Part shown: piece after piece, positions 26,035-38,127 of the stretch
How the letters are laid out: the number at the start of each line of letters is the position of its first letter
How positions within the stretch are numbered: position 1 is the stretch's first letter
Source of the DNA: Chionis minor
Taxonomy: Eukaryota; Chordata; Aves; Charadriiformes; Chionididae
Length of the DNA stretch: 64,000 nt
Direction of reading: 5' to 3'
Assembly: GCA_013398295.1 (NCBI GenBank)
Contig: VZSF01011190.1
Coordinates: forward strand, 124,001 to 188,000
Notes under the pieces: model-generated
Database searches by the model: none
What the model was told of the DNA's origin: nothing
Seen by the model: the letters and a program-made list of their open reading frames with translations, nothing else
Program-made: the position numbers and the translations under genes

Positions 26035-26255
26035 CTGCTAATTCCTGATGGCGTCCTTTCCCATTTCATTATTTTCTATTTCTTTCACTTTTCTTTTGAT
26101 CCTTCATTCCCTCTTGACTCCTTTGTCTTTCACCTGTATGCCATGATTTTCTTCTGCCTCTAGTTCCTTTCATTCCACTCTCTTTTATTAGCTTTTGCCT
26201 CTGTTTCTTTCTTCATGTTGTCCTCTTCTTTGCCCTCACATCCTTCACTTTCTAG
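26035..26255. repeat. Pyrimidine-rich low-complexity tract
   Basis: The plus strand is dominated by C and T (TTTCTTTCACTTTTCTTTTG, CTCTGTTTCTTTCTTC and similar) for about 220 bases with few purine runs. Such tracts can arise by slippage or mimic long polypyrimidine signals. No exon follows that I can support. Confidence 0.6.
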
Positions 26256-26409
26256 AAAATTGCCACATTGGCATGAATTACTGGGGAGAGATTGGAGATA
26301 TATGTCCTTTGAGGATAGAGGAATTTATCAACAATCAGCTCCATGAACGAAAGCCAGTTTCTATTTCAGAAAAAAAGCTAAAACGTTAGGAGAGAGGGAA
26401 TTATTTGAT

Positions 26410-26640
26410 GCAGCTGGAAGTCAGCTTAGGAGTCAAGGTGATAGGCTCTACTTTGGCTTGATGTGTGACCTTGAGTAAATTACCTAACCTTCATGTGCCA
26501 GGATGAGCAATTTACCTACCTGTTAAAATTACCATAACAATATTTCTGTCTTAGGAGTGCTGCAAAGTTTAATTAAGCTTGGTAAGGACTTGAACATTCT
26601 TCATTTAGTATAATTACCATCATTATGCATTAACACACCA
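26410..26640 (+). repeat. MIR-like CORE-SINE relic
   Basis: The order GTGTGACCTTGAGTAAATTACCTAACC, ATTTACCTACCTGTTAAAATT, GGAGTGCTGCAAAGTTTAATTAA, then GGTAAGGACTTGAA matches the block order of a MIR element. In MIR the blocks are CTGTGACCTTGGGCAAGTCACTTAACC, CTCATCTGTAAAATGGG, GGGTTGTTGTGAGGATTAAAT and GTAAAGCGCTTTGA. Divergence is high, as expected for an element predating the amniote radiation. The strong splice-like signals inside it (tatttctgtcttag and CTTGgtaagg) are part of the repeat. Confidence 0.5.
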
Positions 26641-29600
26641 TAACATTTCTGCAGCAGTAGGTGTCTTAACTACTCCATTCTAAACTTAAACATGACAGTA
26701 TCCTTCAACTACATTTAGCCAACAATTAAATTGTTTTGGAAAATATATTAATTATGGCTCGAATTACAGTGATTGGTTGAATCTCTAAAAGATCTCTGAA
26801 TATCACAAAAGCCCTGAACAAACACACAGCTGTTGAACTTGCCCGTCTCCTCTGCGTAACTCAGGCCTGAACTCTCCAGCTAACTGCACGCATCTGCCTT
26901 CACGTGCCTCCACCTGCCTTTCCTGAGCGCAGGATTCACCTCTTCCAGCGTCTCGGCTGTTACTCGATTGCTTACATCAATAAAATCAGCAACTCCCTGG
27001 GGAAAATGCTGCTCTTAGGCAATCTTGTCCCTTGTAACCACTCCAAAATACCTTAAAACATGATGAGATGCCTCAGCTTCCATGGCAGACCACTGCTGCC
27101 AGCCACTTTTTCGTAGTCGTGGGAAAACATAGCAAGGGGAGAAATTCATCCCAGGAGCAAGACGGCAGCCAACAGCCTACCGCTACCACGCTCGCTAGGG
27201 AGGGCATGGCGGCGGAGCTGCAGGGCTGTGCGTCACCCAGGCTGCCCAAGGTGGCCAGGAACTGGCCAGGCTCTGGCTGCAAGGCTGATTTGTCAGCAAA
27301 ATAGAGCTTTGGCTTCGTGGGAGAGTCGGGAGAGTGGCAGCACTTTGGCATTAGGCTCTATATCAGCACTCTGTCTTGTATAAGTACCTATTCACTGTAA
27401 TTCAGTTAAACACATCGGAGAGAGGACTAGATTTTAACAGAGCTTTGCACAAGGATTTTGCACAAATGAAACCTGGGTAATTCTTTTTCTCAGAAGTGGA
27501 TAAGCCTCTTTTGATTTGTTCCTGATAAAAATGCAGGCTGACATTTTGCTCATAACTCTAAACCGCTCCCTTCAAGATATTTCCAAGTCACTTCTTTCCA
27601 CAAAGATCTGGATAAGATCTCATTTCGGAGACTCTCAGCTGACATGGCTTTCATATGAATTCCTCCTCCCTGACAAGGGAAACCAAAACCTACTTCTCCC
27701 ATGCATCTCAAAGTGGAATTCAGTACCTTTTTGTCTGACTGTTTATCATTTCTTGCAAATACTCAAATCCATTTCCTTTGGAAAAGGTTTGTCTTTGTAT
27801 GACAGGCATACAAATAGGTTTTATTATAGTACTCTATTCACTGGTGCAGCTTAGCCTGGAGATAAAAAGAAATTCATTTTCTAGATTTTCCCCAAATGTC
27901 AGCTCTGCATTATCAGAGTTCTTAACTCAAGAAGAATGGGCAAAAGGAAAAAAAAAAAATGAACCAATATATTGTACCTGACTTCATGTTAGTGACCAAG
28001 ACCCCAAACTTCCCCCTGGTGAATTGAATCAAAGTAGAATCAAGAGTGCAAGATTAGGCAGAAAAGCACCGAGACATCTGAATTTCAATGACAGTAACTT
28101 AGACATTGCAATCTTTTAAATATTAATGGTGAGCTCTGCTCACTGACTTAACCATACTGCTGTGTATGCCCTAAAGGTCAGAAAAATCGGATTTTCTCTT
28201 CCCTCTCTCTTTTTTTTTTCCCCCTGGCAGTCTTTGACATGTACAACTAGGTTTCTTTCTAAAAACAACAAAAACACAACCAAAAAATTACCATACTCAC
28301 ATTATGACACTTCTGATTCTGCAAAGCAGCCTGTCATGATACTGAAAAATCAGTAGATAATAATCTCCTGATTATTATCTTGCCTATATTTTTCCACTGA
28401 GATTTGAAGAAAACCAGTGCAGGAGCCTCTTCAGGCATATTTGCTGTAACTGCTCTTGACACCTTGGCCATTACTTGTCAAAGGGTGATTTGGTTTTGTA
28501 GGACTATTATTTGGTGCTGTACAATTAGGGCCACATCCCAGATGACAACTGGTTTCACAGGTGGTAGCTGTGATGGCCTCTCCTGCCAACCAGTGGGTGT
28601 TCCTGCCACGGGAAACTTATCCCCACTTTCCAAACTCCTCCTCACAGTAGTTTGCCCGCGGCTCAAGATACTTCTGCAAGTTGTGCTGACTGGGAGGTAT
28701 TCCAGCAGCATGATTTGTGGCAGCCAGAGCGATTTGGATGTGTCAGCAGAGGTTGCGCTGATTATCAGAGAAAGATAGAAGATGGGTAGAAAGCTTCACA
28801 TAGTATGTCAAAGTCAAGGTAAATATGTGTAGAAACAGAGTAGCAAAAATAAAGCAAAAAACACTACCTGGAGGTTCATACCACCTACGTCCTCCCGGTG
28901 TCTCCTCTTCAAGAGCGGCACTGCTGAAGCAAGGAGTGGCTCCCGCCTCAGTAAAGAGGCATCGTGTAGTCCGTGGTCCCATGAGGATGTCTGTCCTGGC
29001 ATGGGCTTGCTGCCTGGTTATTGAAGGCCAGGCAGCTCACAGCCCCATTCTCAAAAGGAAGCCCAACTCTTATCTTATTAAGCCATGGTATGTATTGCTA
29101 TCCTTTTGGCGCAAAGGAGACAGAAAATGACGCTCCCAGGAACCCCTTCTTTTCATCTCACTGCTGAAAGCCAAAGAAATTCCTTGAACTACAAGTATAA
29201 GCTTAATTGATTGTAAATGACCTACATGGAAGGCACAAAACTCTTATACTCGTCAGGTTGTGGTGAAGCAGATTAAGCAGTGTTGCTGTGACTAGTTTGA
29301 ATACTGCCCGTCATGCTGCTGCTCTCTCTTACTCATTCGTTGCTTCCTAAATTCACCTGCTGCACGATTCAGACAGTCTCAATGGCAGCCGTACAAAATT
29401 ATTTAAGAAATTGAAAGTAAGCCAAGAGCTTCATCACAGGACAAATATTAGCATGGCAATAGCATTTTATAAATACCAATCATGAGCCAGAGGCACAGTA
29501 CAGGAACGTTCGGACTGCCTCAGTTTGCAGCCTGGTCCCTTTGCTACCACCAAAGTCTCTAGTAGAGGTAACAAATCTGTGGTCTAATCTGATTTTGGAA

Positions 29601-31480
29601 TAAATCTCTTTGGGTCAGCTAGCAGAGTTTCTTGACTTAAACTAGGAAAAAGTTGAGTGCAAACTAAATAGAATGATTTTTTTTTTTTTTCTAAAGTCTG
29701 TCTATTTTCATGTTTAGTGAGACAGAAGCACTTTTATCAAATGTTCTATGTTTTCTGACAAAGAATACACAGAAATTTGCATTAAAAATGCATTTTGTAG
29801 AGTTGGCTCTGTTTCTTTTGTTACTGTATCATTAGAGCAGGAGTCATTTTGATTTCATTGTGAGGAAGCAGTGGCACCTTACATGCTCTCTAAGCCATTT
29901 ATGTCCTTTAGTTTCTCTTTCCTCTAAGAATCAAATAGGGATTAGGAAGCATGGATCTCGTGGGCTCACAGGTCTGGGAGGAGGCCCATCCCACACAGAC
30001 ACTCTCATGCTTTGCAAGATCCTGATGACATGGTGGTCCTGGAAAGGGGGCAGGAGGTGCCTCCACATGCTCAGACAGACAGGTCAGTAAATGGGCTGAA
30101 AGAACCCGAGAACATCTCTCAGGCCTGCCCCCGAGAGACCTGAAATCCAGGCAACCTGGGACTTTGGGTCATACAGATGATCTTTGTTTTCTTTAACTAT
30201 ACTGAAGCCAGGGAACAAGAAAGTGCTGCTGCTGATTTATCTAGGCTAAGAGTGGTATTGCTCGCTGAGCATCTTTCTTTTACAAATATCACCTTTTGAG
30301 TCTGAAAAATGGTAACGCTTCAGACACGTGGCAATACTCTGGTAGAAAACTTTTATGCAAGCCTTTGAATATAGCTATGTGTGTACATGCACATGGAGAT
30401 AAGGGAGGTGGAGAAAGAGGCTTTTAAATGTATTCTCTGTCATTCTCTTCTCTTTATAAAACCTAATTTGTAAAGGATCGTTGAACTCTAAGTCATTACT
30501 GTAACAAAGTTATGAAATTTTGATCTAGAAGAAGTGATCCATGAATATCTTCAAGACTAATCTGTGGCTTTGAAATTTTTACTGACCGTTAAAAACCAGG
30601 TAAACTTTTTTTTCCCCTGAAAAATCCCCAGAAAGTTTCACCATTTTTTTCAGCCCTACTTCTAAGAAAAAGTGTCTCCACTATTTATTCTTAATGCAGT
30701 GCTTGTGATCCAAACATAAACATACAGACTTAGATTCTGCAGTAAATGTAAAACTCCAGAAGTCAGGCATGATTTAGAAGGCTCAATGGAGCTATTAAAT
30801 TCTGCCCTGAATTGTACAGGAAACCCAAGTACTAACTTGAATTGTGCATTTCAGTAGATTACAGTATCTAAAAGTGACTAACTCCCTATTGCGATTCCAT
30901 CCAGCTAAGGACAGAAAAACTTTGAAAAAGCTCTTCATTGCATATGATAGAATCTATTTGCCTCATAATTGTGGTGCTGCTTCTATAAAGAGACCCCCAG
31001 CAGTTGCTAATTGCATCCAGAAACCTCATTACATTATACCGATTGGATTTTTAATTAGAAATGCAGATGGTAACTCATTTATTACTGTTGTAAGATCCAA
31101 CTGGGAAAGAAATCTCAATTCCATTTTGGATGCATTCACCTTTTGGATGCTGGAAAAGAATGAGGAATGAGAATGGTGAAACTGTGACTGATGTTATGTC
31201 TTCCAATAAAGATGTATTATTGCACTGAGCCTGAAGGTCACAAGAAGTAAAAGGAAGGGGAAGCATCTATGAAGCAAGTTTCAGAAAAATAGAGAGCCCT
31301 ACAAAGAGCTCTGCTGGGATAGCCAGTTGGGAAGTTAAGAAGTTAAAAGCTAGCCAGAATGATTTTGTGGAGTTATTAATGTACACTTCTCTGTTCTTCT
31401 GAATGGAGAGAATGAAGGTGAGCATCTCAACCTGCTATTGAAATTCACTTATGTCTATAAACCCTTTTCTCACTGTACAG
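26641..31480. other. Non-coding stretch with splice-like block at 29.93 kb
   Basis: No gene I would assert. The segment 29,929-30,082 has a very good acceptor (tttctctttcctctaag) and a GACAG/gtcagt donor and is open in one frame, but the encoded text is Trp/Gly-rich and looks non-coding. 30,905-31,165 is open for 108 codons, without a domain, and its even composition could equally reflect a conserved non-coding block. A run of 14 T lies at 29,677-29,690. Confidence 0.4.
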
Positions 31481-31633
31481 AAAAGAAGACCATAAATGTC
31501 CTGCCTCACACTGACAGCGGGATGCAGCCCGTTAAGTCTACATCGCTGCGAGCCGACATGCTCGCTGCCAATTCAGATCCGGCTCCTGACCGCGGCCATG
31601 GCAGGACCCAGCAGTCTCTTGATTACACAACAG
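31481..31633 (+). CDS. Candidate 153-nt internal exon, CpG-dense
   Basis: The acceptor is cccttttctcactgtacag, ending at 31,480. The donor is ACAACAG followed by gtgagg at 31,634. The 153 nt are open in the phase that starts and ends at phase 1, and encode about 50 residues including KKTINVLPHTDSGMQPVK and LDYTT near the end. About nine CpG dinucleotides fall within 31,515-31,600, although the surrounding DNA is CpG-poor. That suggests either constraint on the sequence or a small unmethylated element. Its end phase fits the candidate exon at 48,871. It does not fit directly after 7,447-7,485 (phase 2). I do not recognise the peptide. A regulatory element rather than an exon is a fair alternative. 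Confidence 0.28.
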
Positions 31634-32820
31634 GTGAGGTTACAGCCTTGCACCTTCAGGGACTGGCGATGACGACTCAGACTGTCATTTTTCTCTGTTT
31701 GCCTTGTCCTTTTGGATTGTAAATTCCTTGGGAAAGTGGCTTGCATTTATTGTGTTTCCCCAGCCTGGAACAAAGCAGTCCTTGACTCAGAGCAAAGAGA
31801 CAGCAAGCTCAACCATTACTGCCTAGCTCTGCCCTCTGAAGGTGTAAAGGGTGGGTGGGGAGCTTACACGCTGTGTTTCTGACCTTCTTTTTGTTCAGAT
31901 GAAGCTTCTCATTTCGTTCATTTTGTTTAGAACCATTTTGCTCTGTCTCTTCCACTTGTGTGCCATCAGAAAAAAGAAAAGTGTTTCTCTTTCACTGTAA
32001 TGAAATCACTTGAAAATAAAATACCATTAGCTGGTGTCAATCTGAAGAGGTGAGCGCTATCAACATCTTGGTTACTTCGTACAGAAGCTGAACTGCTTCC
32101 TCTACACATTTTGTGTGTGTGTGAATCTCTGTCAAGTGGACCAAATAAGTTGTATTCCTGCCTGCAAATTCTGTGAGCATAGAGCTATTGTCTCAGATCA
32201 GAACGAGTAACACGGCAACAAGGACATTGATTCTCTTTTAGAGTCTTCTGTTCCCTGGCAGAAAAGTGCAACCTTGCCTCTTCTCATATTTGTTTTTGAC
32301 AGAAATGACAACAATGATACAAACTGAGAGTTTGAGGCTAAAAAAAAATAATAAATCAAAAAATAAAAGCTTTTGCTGCAATTTTAGATTATGAGTTATT
32401 AGAATTGCTGTTGTGCTTTCAGAAATACTTTTAATCCTTTATGAGTAAATGTCAGAGCCTGCTACATGTTATTCTGCAGAAGTGAATGATTGCTCTACTT
32501 TCTTTCTGTGAATCCAGAGAATTAAACATAGGACCATATAAGAAACTTATCCTGCTGCAGCCAGAAAGAGGGCATTTTCTCTTCCCTCTGAGTAAGATGG
32601 GAGCAGGAACAGCCTCACTGGCTCCCAAAAGGCCATATCCTTTCATTCTTAGTCAGGCATGCCATTTCATGCCAAAAAAAGTTGAAAGTGCCATATATAA
32701 TTTAACTCACTTGATGCATCCTGTTTTAAGACCCTGGCTTCAGTTGCTTTAACATGAACAAATTTAAACCATTCATGCTGCCTTTTTGCATTATATTTTT
32801 CCTGTTTTCTTCCCCTAGTT

Positions 32821-32846
32821 AAAAAAAAAAAAAAAAAAAAAAAAAA
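32821..32846. repeat. A26 homopolymer
   Basis: An uninterrupted run of 26 A follows TTCCCCTAGTT. CR1 does not end in poly(A), so this is either a slippage-grown A run or the tail of an old retrocopy. I could not recognise a gene-like body or clear target-site duplications beside it. Confidence 0.9.
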
Positions 32847-35534
32847 GAATGAAAATCAGCAATCTGCTTGGTGTAAAGCTTTGCTCCAGCACAGGTATTT
32901 GAAGTTTACAGAAAGGAGCCCTTCCGCTAAGAATTCATTTTGCTGTTCTGTTAGAGATGGCTAAGTAAAGCCAAATTATGAATTTCTGGAAAGAAGTCTG
33001 TTAGCAGGGGCATGGTAGCCATGCTAAATTTTGACAGCTGCATCCACCATGCCATTTGCCATTAGCATTTGAGGTGACTCAGATAGAGGACACTCTCTCC
33101 TGTGTCATCAGAGCTCAGAGGCAATCAAAGTAACATCAAAGAGGAGAGATTGCCATCCACACCAGCTTCCCGGTGGGAAGAATGGGAGGTGAATGAAAAG
33201 CAGGAAGAAAGGAAATAGTAGCAATGGTAGCACATTTCTTTTAATGCAACTTTTGCATGACTCAGTGCATAGGGAGGACAGGCTGTAGCAGGCTGAGCGG
33301 GGCTGTGCAGAGAAGCAGGATCGTATCTGTAGGATCCCCACTCCTCTTTGCAGAAGTCACCAGGCAGCGAACGATCCAGGGAGCTCCAGAAGTGACTGCT
33401 GTGGGGTGCATAAAGCTGAACGCTGCCTTGGAGAGCAGGGTTCTGCACTTGTCCCTGCTGCAACATTCTGCTTATGGGCTTATGGATTGTGTGCTCCTCA
33501 TTTTTTGGACATCCAGTATAAGACTCCAGGAACTATAATGACAAAACCATCATAAAATTATTCTACATTTTATGAAATTTGCTTTAGAATCCTAAACAAA
33601 TGCTAAACTGCATTTTTCTTAAACTTCTCATGATTTGGCTCTTGATAAATGAGCCTGGTTACAAGTCTCTCTCATGTGAAATAACGTCAGGGGGAACCTT
33701 AAAGTCACCTTGGATCTAGAGGCTGCAGTAGCAATTTAAGAGGAAAGCCAAAGAGTGGGGATAAGTGAGCATTTTTATAGAATTGTCATGCCCATTGCCT
33801 TGATTTCCCAAAAGGTCATCGGCAGAAAACACTCTGTTCCTCTGCATACTTGTCCAGGTAAACATCTAATTGTCACAAATATCATCCTGTGTCAGTGAAG
33901 TCAATCCATCAGCTAATACCTCTCTTTTTCTCTGAAAAGCTGTAAGAGTGAAAGCAAGAAAATATTCAGCAGATAAATTGCTATTGAGTACATATGTGTA
34001 AGCGTTGTCATGATGCTTTGGGATTGTTTATTAGGATAGTTTTGGAGATGTAGCAAATTGTGGTACAGTTTAAAAGCTCAGTGATGCAGCATGAATTAAA
34101 TTACTGACTATAACTGGGGAGAGGGGCTTAGCCCAGTTGCTACTGTGCTGTTTCAACTAGAAAAACCAGAACAAAGTGAATGAATATCCTTTTGGGGTGC
34201 CTACCTCCACATATAGGAGGCAAATAGCTGCAGGTAGGCAATTAAATATGGTCTTCTTTTCTACAAGTTTCAACATCGGAGCAGGATTATTTTTCACTTT
34301 GGAGGAAAAGATCACCATGGAAACATAATGAAGTATGGGAGTGATCTGAGTGACTGACAATGCTACAGCAAAGGAAGATTGACATGAAAGGCAGAGATAA
34401 AATTCACGCTGTTCTAAGGTGCAGTTCCTCTAGTAGCTAGTTCATCAGGTCTCGTTTTCCAGACACTAATATTACATGAGATTTTCCTGTCCTTATTCAA
34501 CAGGAATACATTGCAGAGATCACGCTCTCTCGCTGACATGTTGTCAGTCACAGGGATAGTAGCAATACTGAGGACCTTTCTGTTTACGAAACAAAAGGCG
34601 AAGACCTGGAAGAGAAGATTTATATTTCTTGTTAAGTGCTGCCTTGCTATAAATCTATATATTAGTTTGGGCTTCTTTGTACCAAAGCTAAATGAAGCTT
34701 TGCTTATATTTCTTTAGGGAAAAGCACGAGGTACTTGTAATCTCAAAGTGCTTTGCAAATTCCTTCTGGTTTTACCAAATTTTTCAGTATATGGCAAGGA
34801 CAAAAATGGAAAAAGTCCTGGCAGAACAGTTATTTCAGTCTCTCATTTGGAATTTAACTTTTGTTTTGGAATGTCAAATCATTTTATTTTTACTTATAAA
34901 ATACTCACAACACTGAAAGAAAACGTTCTGGATCATAGTGAATAAAATATTTCATTCCCTCTGAAAGGATATTTTTTACTTCTTTGTTCACATTTAAAAA
35001 AACACAACAGCCTTTGACTATTGTAAATTTAGGCAGATCTGACTGCCTTGAATTGGCAACGTAGAGAAAAAAACCCTGTATTTCCATTTCTCAGATTCAT
35101 GATTTTAAGTGCAAACATTCATTTTCTACCCTTGCTGTAAGATAAATTTTAAAATCTTATGTCAGAATATTCTTCTAATCTCACATGAGAGATGTAACTT
35201 CAGAAGATGCCTTCATTTCTAGGAACAACTGAACAGGGGATTTTAACCTAGTCTGTGATCCAAAATCTTGCAAAGAAGGGCTGGTTTTCCCAGTTTTCTC
35301 TGCGTTGCTTGCTCCGCCCCCATTCACTTTGTCCCATTGCTCCCTCTAGCTCATGCCCTTCTGTTCAATGACCATCTCCCTCATTCACTGGCACTTAAAA
35401 AAAAGGATATTGACCATATTTTTCTTTATTCTACAGTGTTTCCTTTTCTATTTATTTATTGACCTATTTTCACTCAGTCTACTCATTATTCTGGAGGATT
35501 TTTCAGCTCCAAATCCCAAAGCCCTTGATACATG

Positions 35535-35640
35535 CTAAGTCTTTAAATTGGCCAAGAGCCACAGTTGGCACAGGCAGAAACAGAGTCCAGGAACCCAATT
35601 TTTCGTCCTTACTCTACGATTTTAGGCCAAAGTGTCTGAT
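35535..35640 (-). repeat. Possible MIR-like relic
   Basis: GGCCAAGAGCCACAGTTGGC, then AGGCAGAAACAGAGTCCAGGAACCC, follows the order of a reverse-complemented MIR/CORE-SINE (CCCAAGGTCACACAG, GGCAGAGCCAGGA, GAACCCAGG). It is short and diverged. Confidence 0.35.
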
Positions 35641-36273
35641 GTAAAGTGGTCACAAGACAGCAAGACAATCACTTTTAAGACAGTTCAAGTATGACAGTGA
35701 TGCAGATGTTAAAATAAGCCCTGACCACAATGACCCTTCATGGCCGTTTCTGTTTTTCTCTCTAACACCAAGCAAAGAAAAAACTCCAATTACCTCATTG
35801 AAAAGCCCATAGGGAGCCAAGCCTGATGTTATATCAATTGTGGACATTTGGTGGTTTACTGCTGTGGTATGGAGACCTATGGGATAGTGCACATTCTTCC
35901 TGTAACAACGCCTTCATCTCATTCTTGGTACTGAATCCATCATCGTGTGACTAACAGCGGATTGCCTTGTAGGGGAAAAGCTCGTGGCTGTTTTGTGTCT
36001 GATCTACGTCCCTTCTGTCAGGAAAGCTGGCCAGAGTGCACCCTATGGACTTTGCAATGTGGCCTCTTGGGAGCACAAGCGGCTTTTCTGCTCTCTTAGT
36101 GATTGCTGTACAAAAAAAGAAGCTGGAGTGGAAAACCTGGGGTGAGTCTCCGCCATGGTGCGATGGGAACACAGCAGGAGGAACTGCAGGGCTTCCACAA
36201 GGCACTTATAGGAAAATGGGAAAAGGACAGAAGAAAAAAAGAGGGGTAATAGAAAGATCAAGAGAAAAATAAC

Positions 36274-36311
36274 TGTAGAGTCAAAAATGTAATGTAGAGT
36301 CAAAAGTGTAA
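36274..36311. repeat. 19-bp tandem duplication
   Basis: TGTAGAGTCAAAAATGTAA is followed at once by a second copy with a single A-to-G change. Confidence 0.85.
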
Positions 36312-36639
36312 TATTTATTTACAGAAGCAGGGGGAGAAGATTGTTCTTAACCAATAATGACTCCTCTGATCATCAGCAAACAGTGCGAGCTGCCAGCTGC
36401 TGCAGTAACTAACACATGTGGAGCGGCTTTGGGTGGGCAAATCTTCTGGACATATCATGATCCATGGCTCTCATCTCTCCTCGTCCCCAGACTTTCTAGA
36501 AGCAAGTTCTTTAGGAACAGATTTTGAAGTGCATTTAGGTACATATCACCCGAGAACTTGGCGTCTGAATATACTTAAAGATCTAAGCTTTAGAGACAGG
36601 CATTTAGAATCCTTCTGGCACCTAAAGACTGTCAACAGC

Positions 36640-36690
36640 ACCAAGTTACTTAGTTGCCATTGAAATCAATGGGAGTTCTTGGCTTTTATC
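36640..36690. repeat. Relic of an old amniote repeat with the TGAAATCAATGGGAG motif
   Basis: CCATTGAAATCAATGGGAGTT matches the hallmark stretch of an old repeat abundant in turtle and bird DNA. Upstream text with GGCACCTAAAGA and TTTAGGTACAT also fits that family's habit of alternating GCCTAAAT-like blocks. The family name cannot be fixed from memory. Confidence 0.35.
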
Positions 36691-37639
36691 CTTAAAATGA
36701 GGAAAATAATAGTTTAATGAACACGATTGCTAGGGTAGCTAGAGATACCGAGTTCTCCTCTTGTTGTATGGAAGCAGGCAAATGCAATTACGTGCCTGTC
36801 CTACTAATGCTCTCTGCCCTGTTAATAGTTGGCAGGTTTTCCTTTGCCTTCAGCGGCTGGTGACCGCCTTGCTGGGGCCGAGGGTGGCAGGCACCCTCTC
36901 CTCTGCCTCCATCAGCTCAGAGGGGCCAGATGTGGAGCACAGCAGCAACCAGCCCCTAGTGGGTACCTGAGGATATGTCAGTAAACAGTGATGCTCCGGT
37001 TTATTGATGCTTATGAGGTACATTGGGAACTAGTACTGTTACAGCATTCAGAGACTTGAGATTGCATTAGCTTTTTTTGTTCCTGGTGCCTGGCGTCACT
37101 CATAATGCTGCATAGATTAAAAGTAATTTTATGGACTGATGGTTATTGAAAAGTCTGGGAGACGTTTGGTGAGTTGATTAAACGAGGGTTGCGAGGGGTA
37201 TTTCTCCAGACGTTTCCACTAGGCATTAAATTTCCTTGCATTTTCAGTGGTAAAACGTGGAGAGATTTCTTGTTACAGCTGTGCTGTGTCCCAGTAGGCT
37301 GGCATCGTCTCATATTTTGAACAGTGGTGCTGCAACTTGGTGAATTAAGATCTCACATAAGATGCCTCCAACCGACATTTATGAACAACAGTGTTTTACA
37401 GACTTATGGGAGAAGTTGAAAATTATTAGTATGAAGTTTCATTGGAACTCGGTAATTTATATAGATAAACCTGGGTCTTTAAGCAGCTTGCCTGCTGCCA
37501 GAATGAAGGAAGAAACATGCATTAGAACTGCTAACACTCATTGATAACCCAAATCACAATTCTTCCTCAGGGAATATTTTCAGCCTGTAAACAGAAAATC
37601 TACTGTAAATGATACACTGATGTTAGCTCAGTACCACAC

Positions 37640-37760
37640 TGATTCATTCAGTAGAGTGCTGCAGAAATTAAATGGCTATTATGTTATGAATTAATTATAC
37701 CTGCTAAGGTGGTTATTTTTATGATTGTGATGGGTAATAGTAATTACACAACTACACACT
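37640..37760. promoter_or_regulatory. Enhancer-like TAAT-rich block
   Basis: TGATTCATTCA, GCAGAAATTAAATGG, TGAATTAATTATAC, TTTTTATGATTG and GTAATAGTAATTACAC follow within 120 bases. Homeodomain-type cores are dense, and the block lies in otherwise plain DNA just upstream of a CR1 insertion. Function is inferred only from motif density. Confidence 0.15.
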
Positions 37761-37863
37761 GTTTAGATATAAAATGCTATGTACTTGTTTTATTTTCCTT
37801 GCATGTCTGTGCTTCAAAATCCTAATCCTTTTAATGGAAATATCTACTAACATCTCTATTGTT

Positions 37864-38127
37864 AAAGGGGCAACGGTTTAGAACTGCAAGAGGAGATATT
37901 TAGACTGGATATAAGGAAGAAAGTTTTCACGATGAAGGTGGTGAGGCACTGGAACACATTGCCCAGAGAAGTTGTGGACGCCACATCACTGGAAGTGCTT
38001 AAGGTCAGTTCGGCTGGGGCTTTGAGTAACCTGATCTAGTGAAAGATGTCCCTACCCGTGGCAGGGGGTTTGGATGAGATATCTTTAAAGGTCCTTTCTA
38101 ACCCAACCATTCTATCCTTCTATGATT
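37864..38127 (+). mobile_element. CR1 LINE, short 3' fragment
   Basis: The copy runs from the GGGGCAACGG block, through AGACTGGATATAAGGAAGAAAG and GTGGTGAGGCACTGGAACA, to CCCAGAGAAGTTGTGGA, and ends with CTTTCTAACCCAACCATTCTATCCTTCTATGATT. This is the last 260 bp or so of CR1, the ORF2 C-terminus plus the 3' UTR. It is severely 5'-truncated, as most copies of this family are. No coding capacity remains. Confidence 0.93.

Larger units (their letters stand above)
31634..37639. other. AT-rich non-coding stretch with old repeat relics
   Basis: No gene recognised. It contains a 26-base A run (32,821-32,846), a MIR-like relic (35,535-35,640), a small tandem duplication (36,274-36,311) and an old-repeat motif near 36,657. 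The openings at 33,125-33,466 and 35,951-36,303 show no domain. Confidence 0.45.

Noticed and set aside
26554..26586. Micro-exon-like 27 nt between tctgtcttag and gtaagg
   Set aside because: Lies inside a MIR-like repeat, with no protein-like content.
29929..30082. 154-nt segment with an excellent pyrimidine-tract acceptor
   Set aside because: Only one frame open, with Trp/Gly/Arg-rich text and a weaker donor. It could be a non-coding RNA exon but I cannot support it.
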